Origin: Psychrobacter pygoscelis
GTDB taxonomy: Bacteria; Pseudomonadota; Gammaproteobacteria; Pseudomonadales; Moraxellaceae
Direction of reading: 5' to 3'
NCBI RefSeq assembly: GCF_004335015.1
Contig: NZ_RQRU01000006.1
Span: 62,001 to 126,000 of the forward strand
Length of the DNA: 64,000 bases
In this document: positions 7,192 to 14,238 of the stretch, one piece after another
Position numbering within the stretch: the first letter of the stretch is position 1
Layout: every line of letters begins with the position of its first letter
The notes under the pieces: generated by a model
Seen by the model: the letters and a program-made list of their open reading frames with translations, nothing else
Databases searched by the model: none
Told to the model about the DNA's origin: nothing
Translations under genes and position numbers: made by a program

Positions 7192-7618
7192 GATATATGA
7201 ATGGTTAGGCTATAGCCTAGCTATCTCAGTAGGCGTGTGTTTTATGTTCCAAGAGAGTATTCTTAGCATCGACCCCAACCAAGCTAATGAGGTGCTAAAG
7301 ACTCTTATTACATTGTATGGCACCTTACTTGGTTTTGTATTAACACTCATGGCTATAGTTATTAGTTTATCTGATAAACCTATCGTTAAGAATATGACAA
7401 AATCTGGGCACTATTCAAATTTACTAACAAGTAACAAGGTGCTATCTTTTCTTTACTTCTGCAGTCTTGCTGTGTTTATGATTACTTTAATGATTAATGA
7501 GCTTAAACCGCAGTTCTATTTAATCTCTATTTTCTTCACCATGTTCGTTGCCATATACTCACTTAGGACAGCGTACAAATTTTTCCAAGTGTTTAAGCAT
7601 ATCGATCCTGAGACCTAG
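7169..7618 (+). CDS. RexB-like four-helix membrane protein
   Basis: The protein has 149 residues with four hydrophobic segments at about 11-28, 46-67, 90-109 and 115-133 and a short charged tail. Lambda RexB, an ion channel that depolarises infected cells, has 144 residues and four membrane segments. The second segment and following loop (TLITLYGTLLGF, then a basic stretch and SGHYSN) run parallel to RexB's TLSSYAGTMIAI and EYGYMTS as I remember them. The ATG at 7169 has AGGGA upstream and overlaps the end of the rexA-like gene by 23 bases, so translation is coupled. A strong terminator follows. It could also be an unrelated small membrane protein. Confidence 0.6.
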   Translation: MKSRGSAEIYEWLGYSLAISVGVCFMFQESILSIDPNQANEVLKTLITLYGTLLGFVLTLMAIVISLSDKPIVKNMTKSGHYSNLLTSNKVLSFLYFCSLAVFMITLMINELKPQFYLISIFFTMFVAIYSLRTAYKFFQVFKHIDPET

Positions 7619-7637
7619 CTCCTAATACCAATTCTCC

Positions 7638-7665
7638 AAACCCGCAATCTATGCGGGTTTTTTAT
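7638..7665 (+). terminator. Rho-independent terminator after the cI-rex operon
   Basis: AAACCCGCA (7638-7646) pairs with TGCGGGTTT (7652-7660) around a 5-base loop and is followed by TTTTTATT. It closes the lysogenic operon just before the second operator array. Confidence 0.85.
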
Positions 7666-7683
7666 TGTCTATAGAAAAGTACT

Positions 7684-7741
7684 ATCCATATTTGCATAAT
7701 TATATCTATTCATACTTGCATTAAGTTATGCATTAATGCAT
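7684..7741. promoter_or_regulatory. Second operator array (three sites) before the rightward early operon
   Basis: Three sites of the ATGCA-N4-TGCAT form occur in tandem: 7684-7697 (ATCCA-TATT-TGCAT), 7708-7721 (ATTCA-TACT-TGCAT) and 7728-7741 (ATGCA-TTAA-TGCAT, perfect). Centre spacings are 24 and 20 bases. The palindrome is the same as in the cI-cro region, so the same repressor should bind here, as CI does at lambda OL and OR. Confidence 0.75.
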
Positions 7742-7744
7742 AAT
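7716..7744 (+). promoter_or_regulatory. Rightward early promoter
   Basis: TTGCAT (7716-7721), a 17-base spacer and CATAAT (7739-7744) form a plausible sigma-70 promoter that would start the 7776-17086 operon. Operator sites overlap the -35 box, the spacer and the edge of the -10 box. Confidence 0.6.
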
Positions 7745-7775
7745 TAAACCAACAAAGCAAAACGGACTCGCAAAT

Positions 7776-7973
7776 ATGAACAGATTTGCATCATCTCTTA
7801 TCTTATTCGCACTGCTCGCAGTGTTAGCAATGGCGATATTCGCATTGGTACCACAAGCCATCGATAAAAGCTTTGCGAATGACGATGCAAGAATCCAAGA
7901 GCATAAAGCTCAAATTTATATCAGCGCGGCAGATCAAGCAGTCATAGATTGGTCAAAAGAGAACGATAAGTAA
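7776..7973 (+). CDS. Small membrane-anchored phage protein (65 aa)
   Basis: The first gene of the rightward early operon has 65 residues. Residues 5-27 are a hydrophobic segment (LILFALLAVLAMAIFALV) and the rest is polar (DKSFANDDARIQEHK, ending WSKENDK). This predicts a single-pass inner-membrane protein with a short periplasmic or cytoplasmic tail, or a cleaved secreted peptide. Its stop overlaps the next start (TAATG), showing translational coupling. I do not recognise a family. Being transcribed first after derepression, it could modify the host early in infection, but that is speculation. Confidence 0.65.
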   Translation: MNRFASSLILFALLAVLAMAIFALVPQAIDKSFANDDARIQEHKAQIYISAADQAVIDWSKENDK

Positions 7974-8377
7974 TGTCACTTACTCAAAACCAACTTGAAC
8001 AGATGGATACTCAAGAGCTGATCGATTTAGCAGAGCAAGAGCAAGACGAGTTCACGAGCTCGCCTCTAGATCGGGCTTTGGTGTACCAGTTAAAAGAGCT
8101 GGATAGGATAACCAAGGAGTTTATAAATCCTGAAGATGTAGCCTCGGCCTTAATCGAAATTCGTGCACAGCTGCCAGCCGAGGATTTTTTGCAGAAGGCA
8201 ATTAGTAAAGCGGCTGAGATAGCCAAAGGCCGCGTTACCAAGTCGACAATGAAAACGTTAGCTGAAGAGTTAACTGTGATGCTTGAGCAAATCCAAGATG
8301 AACAAAGAGGTGCGACGGAATACGCACAACATGAAGCCGACGCGATCATGCCGTCCAATACAAAAGCAGAAGGATAA
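7973..8377 (+). CDS. Hypothetical phage early protein (134 aa)
   Basis: The protein is acidic, strongly helical and has 134 residues, with no Cys and no membrane segment. The N-terminal part is Gln/Glu-rich (QNQLEQMDTQELIDLAEQEQ) and the middle has amphipathic helices (KAISKAAEIAKGRVTKS). The start is coupled to the previous gene by TAATG, and the next gene starts six bases after its stop. A role in recombination or replication is suggested only by its neighbours, the DUF2800 nuclease and the ssDNA-binding protein. I do not recognise the family. Confidence 0.65.
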   Translation: MSLTQNQLEQMDTQELIDLAEQEQDEFTSSPLDRALVYQLKELDRITKEFINPEDVASALIEIRAQLPAEDFLQKAISKAAEIAKGRVTKSTMKTLAEELTVMLEQIQDEQRGATEYAQHEADAIMPSNTKAEG

Positions 8378-8382
8378 CCACC

Positions 8383-8814
8383 ATGAGTATTGAAAAAACG
8401 ATCACCACGCTAGCCAGCGCAATTGGCAACGTTGCCCAAGCTATCAATCGCTACTGCGACTTAGCTGAAAGCAACACCGAAGTAAGCGCACCGATTGGCA
8501 AAGTTAAGATTGTCCCACCAGCCGACGGGTCGGAAGTGGAGGCGCAAGACGACACGCCAGTCGATGAGCCAACTGAGACTGCGCCGGTAGAGAGTGAAGA
8601 AGACACGGTTGAAGCGGAAGCCACAGAGACTGCGCCAGTTGAAACCGATGAAGAAGTTACCTTTGACAAGGCCAAGGCCGTTGTCATCGACACCGTACGT
8701 GATAAAGGGCGGGATATCGTGGCCAAGATACTCGGCGAGTTTGGCGTTAAGAATATCAAGGAGCTTGAGCCTACGCAGTACGCTGAGCTCGTCGCCAAGT
8801 GCGAAGCGGCGTAG
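8383..8814 (+). CDS. Hypothetical phage early protein with acidic repeat linker (143 aa)
   Basis: The protein has 143 residues in three parts. An N-terminal helix (TTLASAIGNVAQAINRY) is followed by a very acidic, Pro/Thr-rich linker (about 50-100) containing two copies of TETAPVE, and a C-terminal domain (DKGRDIVAKILGEFGVKNI, then ELEPTQYAELVAKCE) of a kind I have seen in phage recombination operons. The start has AAGGA upstream. The repeated codons (8569-8604 and 8621-8655) suggest recent internal duplication. It lies just upstream of the DUF2800 nuclease and could be an accessory to recombination; this is inference from position. Confidence 0.6.
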   Translation: MSIEKTITTLASAIGNVAQAINRYCDLAESNTEVSAPIGKVKIVPPADGSEVEAQDDTPVDEPTETAPVESEEDTVEAEATETAPVETDEEVTFDKAKAVVIDTVRDKGRDIVAKILGEFGVKNIKELEPTQYAELVAKCEAA

Positions 8815-8823
8815 GAGATAGCT

Positions 8824-10080
8824 ATGGCTACGCACGCAAAACTATCCCCATCATCTGCCGTACGCTGGCTTAGCTGCCCAGCTGCTCCGCTCATGGAGCG
8901 GGGCAAACCGAACACGGCTAACTCGTACGCAGCCGAGGGTACTGCGGCCCACCATTTAGCGGATCAATGCTTGAGTTTTGGATATTCGCCTAGTGACAAG
9001 GTCAGCAAAGTTCTCGCGGTGAGTTCAAAAGGTATTGGTTTTTTTAAACATGATCAGCCAAACAAAAAAGATATCGCATTTGAGTATGAAGTCGACCAAG
9101 ACATGGCCGATTATGTCCAAGAATATATCGACCTCATCGACAACATTATGGCCGCGGCCAAAGCCGAAGGCTTCTTTGAGCAGGCTCTGCCGCTCGAATC
9201 CATTACGGGCGAAAAAGGCGCGACTGGCACAGCGGACGCAGTGCTCATTACTGATAAAGAGATCATCGTTATCGATTTGAAGTATGGCCAAGGCAACCAA
9301 GTCGACGCCGAGCGCAATCCGCAGCTGATGATGTACGGCTTGGCCGCGCTCAATGAGTTTGACGTATTAGCTGAAATTGAGTCAGTACGATTAATCATCA
9401 GCCAACCGCGCCGCCAGCACGTCAGCGAGTGGACTATCTCAGCCGATGAGCTTAAAGCTTGGGGCGAGACAGTCAGCAATACGGCTAAGCTTATCGACTC
9501 GCTTGATGAGACCAGCGACTTAACTGACTTGTTTGCGCCGTCAGAGGATGCTTGCCGATATTGCAAAGCAAGCGCCGAGTGCAAAGCTTACGCGGAGCAC
9601 GTCCACCGTACGGTCTGCGCTGATTTTGAAGACCTAGATGCGCCGCTCACGGTCGATGACGCCAAGTATGACGGCGACACTTTAGCCAAGATGTTTGAGC
9701 GAATTGGACTTATCAAAGAATGGATCAAAGCTGTTGAGCAAGCCACAGTTGACAAACTCTACGCTGGCGAATCCGTTGGAGATTTTAAACTGGTTCAAAG
9801 TCGAGGAGGTCGCCGCAAGTGGCTTGATGAAGAGCAAGCTGAAGCAACGCTTAAAGCTATGCGTCTCAAAGTCGATGACATGTATAACAAAAAGCTTATC
9901 TCACCCACTGACGCTGAGAAGCTCAAAAAGGCCGGAACACTTGGCGATATACAGTGGAACAAATTACAAGACCTTATCGTAAAACCTGCGGGTAACCCGA
10001 CGATAGCCCCAGGCAGTGACAAACGCGAAGCAATCATTACTAATCCAGTCGAAATGTTCGACGACTTAACCGAAGCATAG
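8824..10080 (+). CDS. DUF2800 family Cas4/RecB-like nuclease with Fe-S cysteines
   Basis: A PD-(D/E)XK nuclease of 418 residues. Visible motifs are SPSSAVRWLSCPAA, AEGTAAHHLAD (E38), GTADAVLI (D138), VIDLKYGQG (D151, K153) and NPQLMMYGLAAL (Q167, Y171), the order found in RecB, Cas4 and AddB nucleases. Cys18 plus C244, C247 and C253 (CRYC-x5-C) match the split four-Cys pattern that holds a [4Fe-4S] cluster in Cas4 and AddB. DUF2800 genes are typically followed, as here, by DUF2815 and a phage DNA polymerase. It probably processes DNA ends during phage recombination or replication. Confidence 0.85.
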   Translation: MATHAKLSPSSAVRWLSCPAAPLMERGKPNTANSYAAEGTAAHHLADQCLSFGYSPSDKVSKVLAVSSKGIGFFKHDQPNKKDIAFEYEVDQDMADYVQEYIDLIDNIMAAAKAEGFFEQALPLESITGEKGATGTADAVLITDKEIIVIDLKYGQGNQVDAERNPQLMMYGLAALNEFDVLAEIESVRLIISQPRRQHVSEWTISADELKAWGETVSNTAKLIDSLDETSDLTDLFAPSEDACRYCKASAECKAYAEHVHRTVCADFEDLDAPLTVDDAKYDGDTLAKMFERIGLIKEWIKAVEQATVDKLYAGESVGDFKLVQSRGGRRKWLDEEQAEATLKAMRLKVDDMYNKKLISPTDAEKLKKAGTLGDIQWNKLQDLIVKPAGNPTIAPGSDKREAIITNPVEMFDDLTEA

Positions 10081-10091
10081 GAGTACGACCC

Positions 10092-10634
10092 ATGGCTAAA
10101 TCTACTATTTTATCTACCGTTCGCTTGGCATTTCCTAACATTTTTAATCCAAGCGAGCAGTTTGGCAACTTTGGCGCCCAACTAATAATCGAAAAAGGTG
10201 GCGCTAACGCTAAGAAAATCGAAGCTGAAATCGAGCGCGTTGCCAAAGAGAAGTGGGGTGCTAAAGCCGAAACGGTGCTCAAAACCCTACGCGCCAGCAA
10301 CAAGATTTGTTTTGTCGATGGTGACACCAAAGCCGAGTATGAAGGGTTTGAAGGCAATATGGCATTAAGCACTACCAACCGTGTACGCCCAACCGTGGTG
10401 AATAAAGACCGATCTCCAATCGTTGAAGCGGACGGCATTGTTTACGCGGGCTGCTATGTCAACGCCAGTGTAGATATCTGGGCGCAGGATAACACCTACG
10501 GCAAGCGTATCAACGCAAGCTTACGTGGTATTCAGTTTGTCAAAGACGGCGATGCTTTCGCTGGCGGCGGCGTAGCGCGTGAAGATGAGTTTGAAGATTT
10601 AAGCGAAGGCGCTGAAGCAGAAGACTTCGTTTAA
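10092..10634 (+). CDS. DUF2815 family ssDNA-binding protein
   Basis: The protein has 180 residues with the family start STILSTVRLAFPNIF, an ICFVDGDTKAEYEGFEG loop, VNASVDIWAQDN and a final acidic tail (EDEFEDLSEGAEAEDFV). DUF2815 proteins are treated as T7 gp2.5-like OB-fold single-strand binding proteins. The acidic C-terminus fits, because such tails recruit replication partners. It follows the DUF2800 nuclease by 11 bases and precedes the DNA polymerase, the standard arrangement. Confidence 0.85.
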   Translation: MAKSTILSTVRLAFPNIFNPSEQFGNFGAQLIIEKGGANAKKIEAEIERVAKEKWGAKAETVLKTLRASNKICFVDGDTKAEYEGFEGNMALSTTNRVRPTVVNKDRSPIVEADGIVYAGCYVNASVDIWAQDNTYGKRINASLRGIQFVKDGDAFAGGGVAREDEFEDLSEGAEAEDFV

Positions 10635-10883
10635 TCCAAATACGTCTCCCGCACTGTGGTGGCTACCAGACGAGCCAAGTGCTATCTGTAGCAAGTGGTA
10701 AGACACTAAAAAAAATCTAGGACGTGTGGCGTTAAGAGGTAAGCGCAGTTGCTGAGGCGACAGGTAGTAGGTTCGACTCCTACCACGTCCGACTTTTATT
10801 TTAGTGAGCTAATTGGGGTGTGGTCGCTCACATTTAGCTACCAGTTAGCTCAACTAAAGTAATTTAAAAACAAGAGATTAATT
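10635..10883 (+). other. Structured non-coding segment in the early operon
   Basis: This 249-base gap has no open reading frame I can support. It holds two small hairpins (TGGT-GGCT-ACCA near 10655, GCTA-TCTG-TAGC near 10680), the tRNA-like element at 10720-10791, and GTGAGC (10804-10809) paired with GCTCAC (10826-10831). No T-run follows any of them, so they are not ordinary terminators. Confidence 0.5.
10720..10791 (+). tRNA. tRNA-like element with shortened anticodon loop
   Basis: It folds as a cloverleaf. The 7-bp acceptor is perfect (GGACGTG/CACGTCC). There is a 4-bp D stem (GCGT/GCGC, one G-U), a 5-base variable region and a 5-bp T stem GTAGG/CCTAC around TTCGACT. The anticodon arm GTTGC-TGAG-GCGAC has a 4-base loop if all five pairs form, or six bases with four pairs, instead of seven. 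CCA is not encoded. No standard anticodon can be read with confidence, so it is either a degenerate tRNA or a tRNA mimic. It lies between the ssDNA-binding protein and a hypothetical gene. Confidence 0.6.
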
Positions 10884-11321
10884 ATGAGTAATTTTAACTT
10901 GACCGAACTTGCCAACGACTTAAAAGCGCAAGAAAGGCCAGGACAAACGCCTTATTTGTGGTGCGTTTATGAAATCGACTTGCACCCTTGCGACCCAGAC
11001 CGCACCGGCCATTACGAATATGAATATGCTTGGTATGACAACAGCGATCCTGTTCTATATGAGGATGGCAACGAAATGTATGAGGCTTTAAACGTTGTAA
11101 GCCAAGGTGAGTGGACGGTAACTATTGATGGTAATGAATATGAAAAATTATGCTTATCAAGAATACCAAAAATCGTAACTGCCTGTTTTACTCGCCAAGC
11201 TGCTTTAAATTACATTGAGGCCAATCGGCATAACTTAAAGCGGCCTTTTGTTGATTGCATATCTCTTAACCGTAATCCCGAAATGCTAGGCATTCGAGAC
11301 TTTTTTAAAAATACATTTTAA
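10884..11321 (+). CDS. Hypothetical phage protein (145 aa)
   Basis: The protein has 145 residues. Its C-terminal half contains a pattern often seen in small phage proteins: CFTRQAALNYIEANRHNLKR, then a short strand and SLNRNPEMLGIRDFF. The N-terminal half is rich in Tyr, Asp and Glu (HYEYEYAWYDNSDP) and contains an aromatic cluster (PYLWCVYEIDLH). No catalytic motif is evident. AGAG precedes the ATG. The function is unknown. It lies between the tRNA-like element and the DNA polymerase. Confidence 0.7.
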   Translation: MSNFNLTELANDLKAQERPGQTPYLWCVYEIDLHPCDPDRTGHYEYEYAWYDNSDPVLYEDGNEMYEALNVVSQGEWTVTIDGNEYEKLCLSRIPKIVTACFTRQAALNYIEANRHNLKRPFVDCISLNRNPEMLGIRDFFKNTF

Positions 11322-11341
11322 ACAGCAATATTAGGCGATAA

Positions 11342-13420
11342 ATGATGGCAACTCTATACCTCGACTTAGAAACGTTCAGCGAAACGCCTATCAAGCACGG
11401 AACGTATAAATACGCGGCTAACGCTGAGATATTGCTGTTTGCCTATGCCTTTGATGATGCCTCCGCGAAAGTTATCGATTTAACCGATGTCGACCCAAAC
11501 GACGAATGGGGTTTTGCGGAAAAGTTAACACAGATAGATTTGCTTTTATCTTGTGCGGACCAACTTGTCGCGCACAACTCTATGTTTGATCGCAATGTAC
11601 TTGAGGCTAACGGTTTTAACACCCCACATTATAAGTGGCGTGACACTATGATCAAGGCGTACTGCCACAGTTTACCCGGTGGTCTAGCTACGTTATGCGA
11701 CGTGCTTAACATTAAAGCAGAGCACACCAAGGCAGCTGACGGCCGCAAGCTTATTCATCTGTTCTGTAAGCCTCTCGGCAAAAACCGTAACTTAGAGCGG
11801 GCCACTCGAGAGACACATCCAGATGAGTGGGCGAAGTTTGTCGAATACGCGAGATTAGACGTGGAGGCTATGCGAGCCATTGATAAAGCCATGCCTGAGT
11901 GGAACATGGCAACTGAACAACGCCACTGGCAACTCGACCAGATTATTAACGATCGTGGCTTTACTGTTGATACAGAGCTTGTCGATACTGCGCTTAAGGC
12001 CATTGCAGTCGAGAAAAAGCGATTGGCCAAACAGACGCAAAACATGACCGACGGCGCTGTAGACTCTGCTACCCAGCGTGACGCCATGCTTGAATATATC
12101 TTATCTGAGTATGGCATCACGCTACCTAATCTGCAAAAAGCAACGCTTGAGCGCCGTATAGCTGACCCTGATTTACCGGATGCAGTCAAAGATCTGCTTA
12201 ACAACCGACTACAAGCCAGCACCACTAGCACAAGTAAATACCAAGCTCTTGCAAGATCAGTCAATGATGACGGCCGACTGCGCGGTACTTTGCAGTTTGC
12301 AGGTGCAGCGCGTACAGGACGCTGGGCAGGTCGCACTTTTCAACCGCAGAACTTGCCAAGACCAAGTTTAAAGCAAGCTGAAATCGACACAGGTATTGAA
12401 GCATTAAAGCTAGGATGCGCCGATATGCTCACTGACAATCTGATGGAGTTAACTAGCTCAGCTATCCGAGGCTGCATCGTAGCGCCCGAGGACAAAAAGC
12501 TAGTCGTTAGTGACTTATCAAATATTGAGGGTCGCGCCCAAGCTTGGCTTGCCGATGAGAGCTGGAAGATTAAAGCATTTAGTGAGTTTGATCGCGGTAT
12601 TGGTGATGACCTTTATAAATTGGCCTACGCCAAATCGTTTGGCGTATCGCCTAAGTCAGTGACCAAAGACCAAAGGCAGATCGGTAAGGTGCAAGAGTTA
12701 GCGTTGGGCTATGGCGGTGGGGTGGGGGCATTTGTGACGTTTGCATCAGTCTACGGCATCGACCTCGACCAGTTAGCTAACGACGCATGGGATACATTAC
12801 CGCGTGACGAAATGCACAAAGCCCAGAACTGGTTAGAAGTATGCAAAAAGGATAAGAAGACAGCGCCCAAGATGAGCGACCGAGCCTTTATCACATGCGA
12901 CACGCTTAAACGCATGTGGCGCAATGCTCATCCTAATATCAGTCAGCTTTGGTATGACATAGAAGGTGCTGTTAAGTCTGCTATCTGCAATCCGGCGCAG
13001 ACCTTTAGAGCTAATAAATTAGCAGTGCGGCGTGATGGCACTTGGCTGCGTATCCGATTACCCAGTGGGCGCTATCTCTGCTATCCAAACATACGGTTAA
13101 AAGACGACAGCATACAGTATATGGGTACTGATCAATACACCCGTAAGTGGCAATACCAGAATACTTATGGAGGCAAGATTTTTGAAAACATTTGCCAAGC
13201 CATGAGCCGAGATATCTTAGCGCACAACATGCACGCTATAGATAAAGCGGGGTATCAGATAGTGCTCACGGTACACGATGAAGTGATCTGCGAAGCGCCT
13301 GATAATGCAGATTTTAACCACGAGCATTTAAGTAAGCTGTTGGCAACTAATCCAGATTGGGCTAGCGATATGCCCTTGGCTGCAGGCGGATTTGAAGCGT
13401 ATAGATATAGGAAGGATTAG
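11342..13420 (+). CDS. Phage family A DNA polymerase with 3'-5' exonuclease
   Basis: The protein has 692 residues. The N-terminal exonuclease has LYLDLETFSE (D8, E10), a central HNSMFDRNVLE and a later YARLDVEAMRAI. The polymerase domain shows motif A as VVSDLSNIEGRAQAW (about 390), motif B as DQRQIGKVQELALGYGGG, and motif C as LTVHDEVICEAP with the catalytic HDE (about 645). It would copy phage DNA, together with the primase-helicase encoded by the other early operon. Start is MM; the second ATG (11345) is equally possible. Length is normal for prophage polymerases of the DUF2800-DUF2815-Pol module. Confidence 0.95.
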   Translation: MMATLYLDLETFSETPIKHGTYKYAANAEILLFAYAFDDASAKVIDLTDVDPNDEWGFAEKLTQIDLLLSCADQLVAHNSMFDRNVLEANGFNTPHYKWRDTMIKAYCHSLPGGLATLCDVLNIKAEHTKAADGRKLIHLFCKPLGKNRNLERATRETHPDEWAKFVEYARLDVEAMRAIDKAMPEWNMATEQRHWQLDQIINDRGFTVDTELVDTALKAIAVEKKRLAKQTQNMTDGAVDSATQRDAMLEYILSEYGITLPNLQKATLERRIADPDLPDAVKDLLNNRLQASTTSTSKYQALARSVNDDGRLRGTLQFAGAARTGRWAGRTFQPQNLPRPSLKQAEIDTGIEALKLGCADMLTDNLMELTSSAIRGCIVAPEDKKLVVSDLSNIEGRAQAWLADESWKIKAFSEFDRGIGDDLYKLAYAKSFGVSPKSVTKDQRQIGKVQELALGYGGGVGAFVTFASVYGIDLDQLANDAWDTLPRDEMHKAQNWLEVCKKDKKTAPKMSDRAFITCDTLKRMWRNAHPNISQLWYDIEGAVKSAICNPAQTFRANKLAVRRDGTWLRIRLPSGRYLCYPNIRLKDDSIQYMGTDQYTRKWQYQNTYGGKIFENICQAMSRDILAHNMHAIDKAGYQIVLTVHDEVICEAPDNADFNHEHLSKLLATNPDWASDMPLAAGGFEAYRYRKD

Positions 13421-13422
13421 AA

Positions 13423-13722
13423 ATGACAATGTCTTTTAATGATGAAAAATTGATGGCAGCTGCCGAAAGATGCGGGGTTAAGGGTGACATATCGCAAATC
13501 AAACATTTTGCACTGATTATCGGCAGTAGCAGAGATAACAATCTGTTTGGTGCAGTCCAACGCTTAAAATACCGCAATGGCTTTGGGGGCAAAGTTAGAC
13601 GGGAAGTTATCGACGCCTGTTTAGACGTTATCGAAGTAGAGCACGAAGGTATTGAAGAACAGGTCATTAGCTATAACGAGAATCAGAAATGGAAACAGAA
13701 AAAGACATCGAAAATTATTTAG
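13423..13722 (+). CDS. Hypothetical phage protein (99 aa)
   Basis: The protein has 99 residues; its start is preceded by GGAAGGA and lies three bases after the polymerase stop. A basic stretch (GAVQRLKYRNGFGGKVRREV) and an acidic one (CLDVIEVEHEGIEEQ) follow one another, then a Lys-rich tail. The last 34 bases overlap the VRR-NUC gene. No family is recognised. Tight coupling on both sides argues it is translated with the polymerase and nuclease. Confidence 0.6.
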   Translation: MTMSFNDEKLMAAAERCGVKGDISQIKHFALIIGSSRDNNLFGAVQRLKYRNGFGGKVRREVIDACLDVIEVEHEGIEEQVISYNENQKWKQKKTSKII

Positions 13723-13979
13723 TCGCTGAAGCTAGAAAGATAGGCGCACTGGTACGCAAGTGCCAGTGGATCGGTCACAACCATTGCCCTGACCGCATTA
13801 TCATGACGCCAGCGATAACTGTATGGGTTGAGGCCAAAGCGCCAGGTAAAAATCCTCGACCAGGGCAAAGACGTGAGCACGATCGGATGCGCCGAGCCGG
13901 TCAGACTGTTTTTAATATCGATAGCCGCGGCGCAGTAGATTGGCTTATCAATGAAATTAAGGAAGCAAACAGTGGGTAA
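13689..13979 (+). CDS. VRR-NUC domain nuclease
   Basis: The protein has 96 residues and is a minimal VRR-NUC fold. METEKDIENYLVAEARK carries the first Glu, then NHCPDRIIM supplies the catalytic Asp, and VWVEAKAPGK the E-x-K pair, followed by RPGQRREHDRMRRAG. Stand-alone VRR-NUC proteins in phages act as structure-specific nucleases, for example on Holliday junctions. It lies between the DNA polymerase and the SNF2 helicase, as in many temperate phages. It starts inside the preceding gene (34-base overlap). Confidence 0.9.
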   Translation: METEKDIENYLVAEARKIGALVRKCQWIGHNHCPDRIIMTPAITVWVEAKAPGKNPRPGQRREHDRMRRAGQTVFNIDSRGAVDWLINEIKEANSG

Positions 13980-14235
13980 TTTTATGAGGACTTTCGGGTT
14001 GTGTAATCCTATAGCTGTTTTAATCGGGGTGATATTGTTAGCGGGGTTTACGGCGTGTACGGCGTACAGGGATGCTGATAGGCCGCCCGTAATGTGTACC
14101 GTAATAACACCCAACATCACACTTACCGATGTTAAAAAGCGCAATATTAGTACTTACTTAAACGGGATGATTGCTAAAAAAGGCAATCAAACTTTAGACG
14201 TCGATGGCGATTATTCAATTATCTGTGAGGAGTAG
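13972..14235 (+). CDS. Putative phage lipoprotein or membrane-anchored protein
   Basis: I place the start at the GTG at 13972, with GGAAG 6 bases upstream; the ATG at 13984 is an alternative and an ATG at 13951 is in frame but inside the nuclease gene. The protein (87 residues) has a hydrophobic N-terminus (NPIAVLIGVILLAGFTACTA) ending in a Cys with a near-lipobox (FTAC). A small Cys-containing domain follows (VMCTVITPNITLTDVKKRN, final ICEE). It is therefore probably exported and perhaps lipidated. Such a protein is out of place among replication genes and could alter the cell surface. The family is unknown. Confidence 0.55.
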   Translation: MGNFMRTFGLCNPIAVLIGVILLAGFTACTAYRDADRPPVMCTVITPNITLTDVKKRNISTYLNGMIAKKGNQTLDVDGDYSIICEE

Positions 14236-14238
14236 GGG

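Noticed and set aside
10720..10791. Reading the tRNA-like element as tRNA-Leu with anticodon GAG
   Set aside because: The 6-base loop CTGAGG allows this only with a missing base, and the short variable arm is not that of a leucine tRNA.
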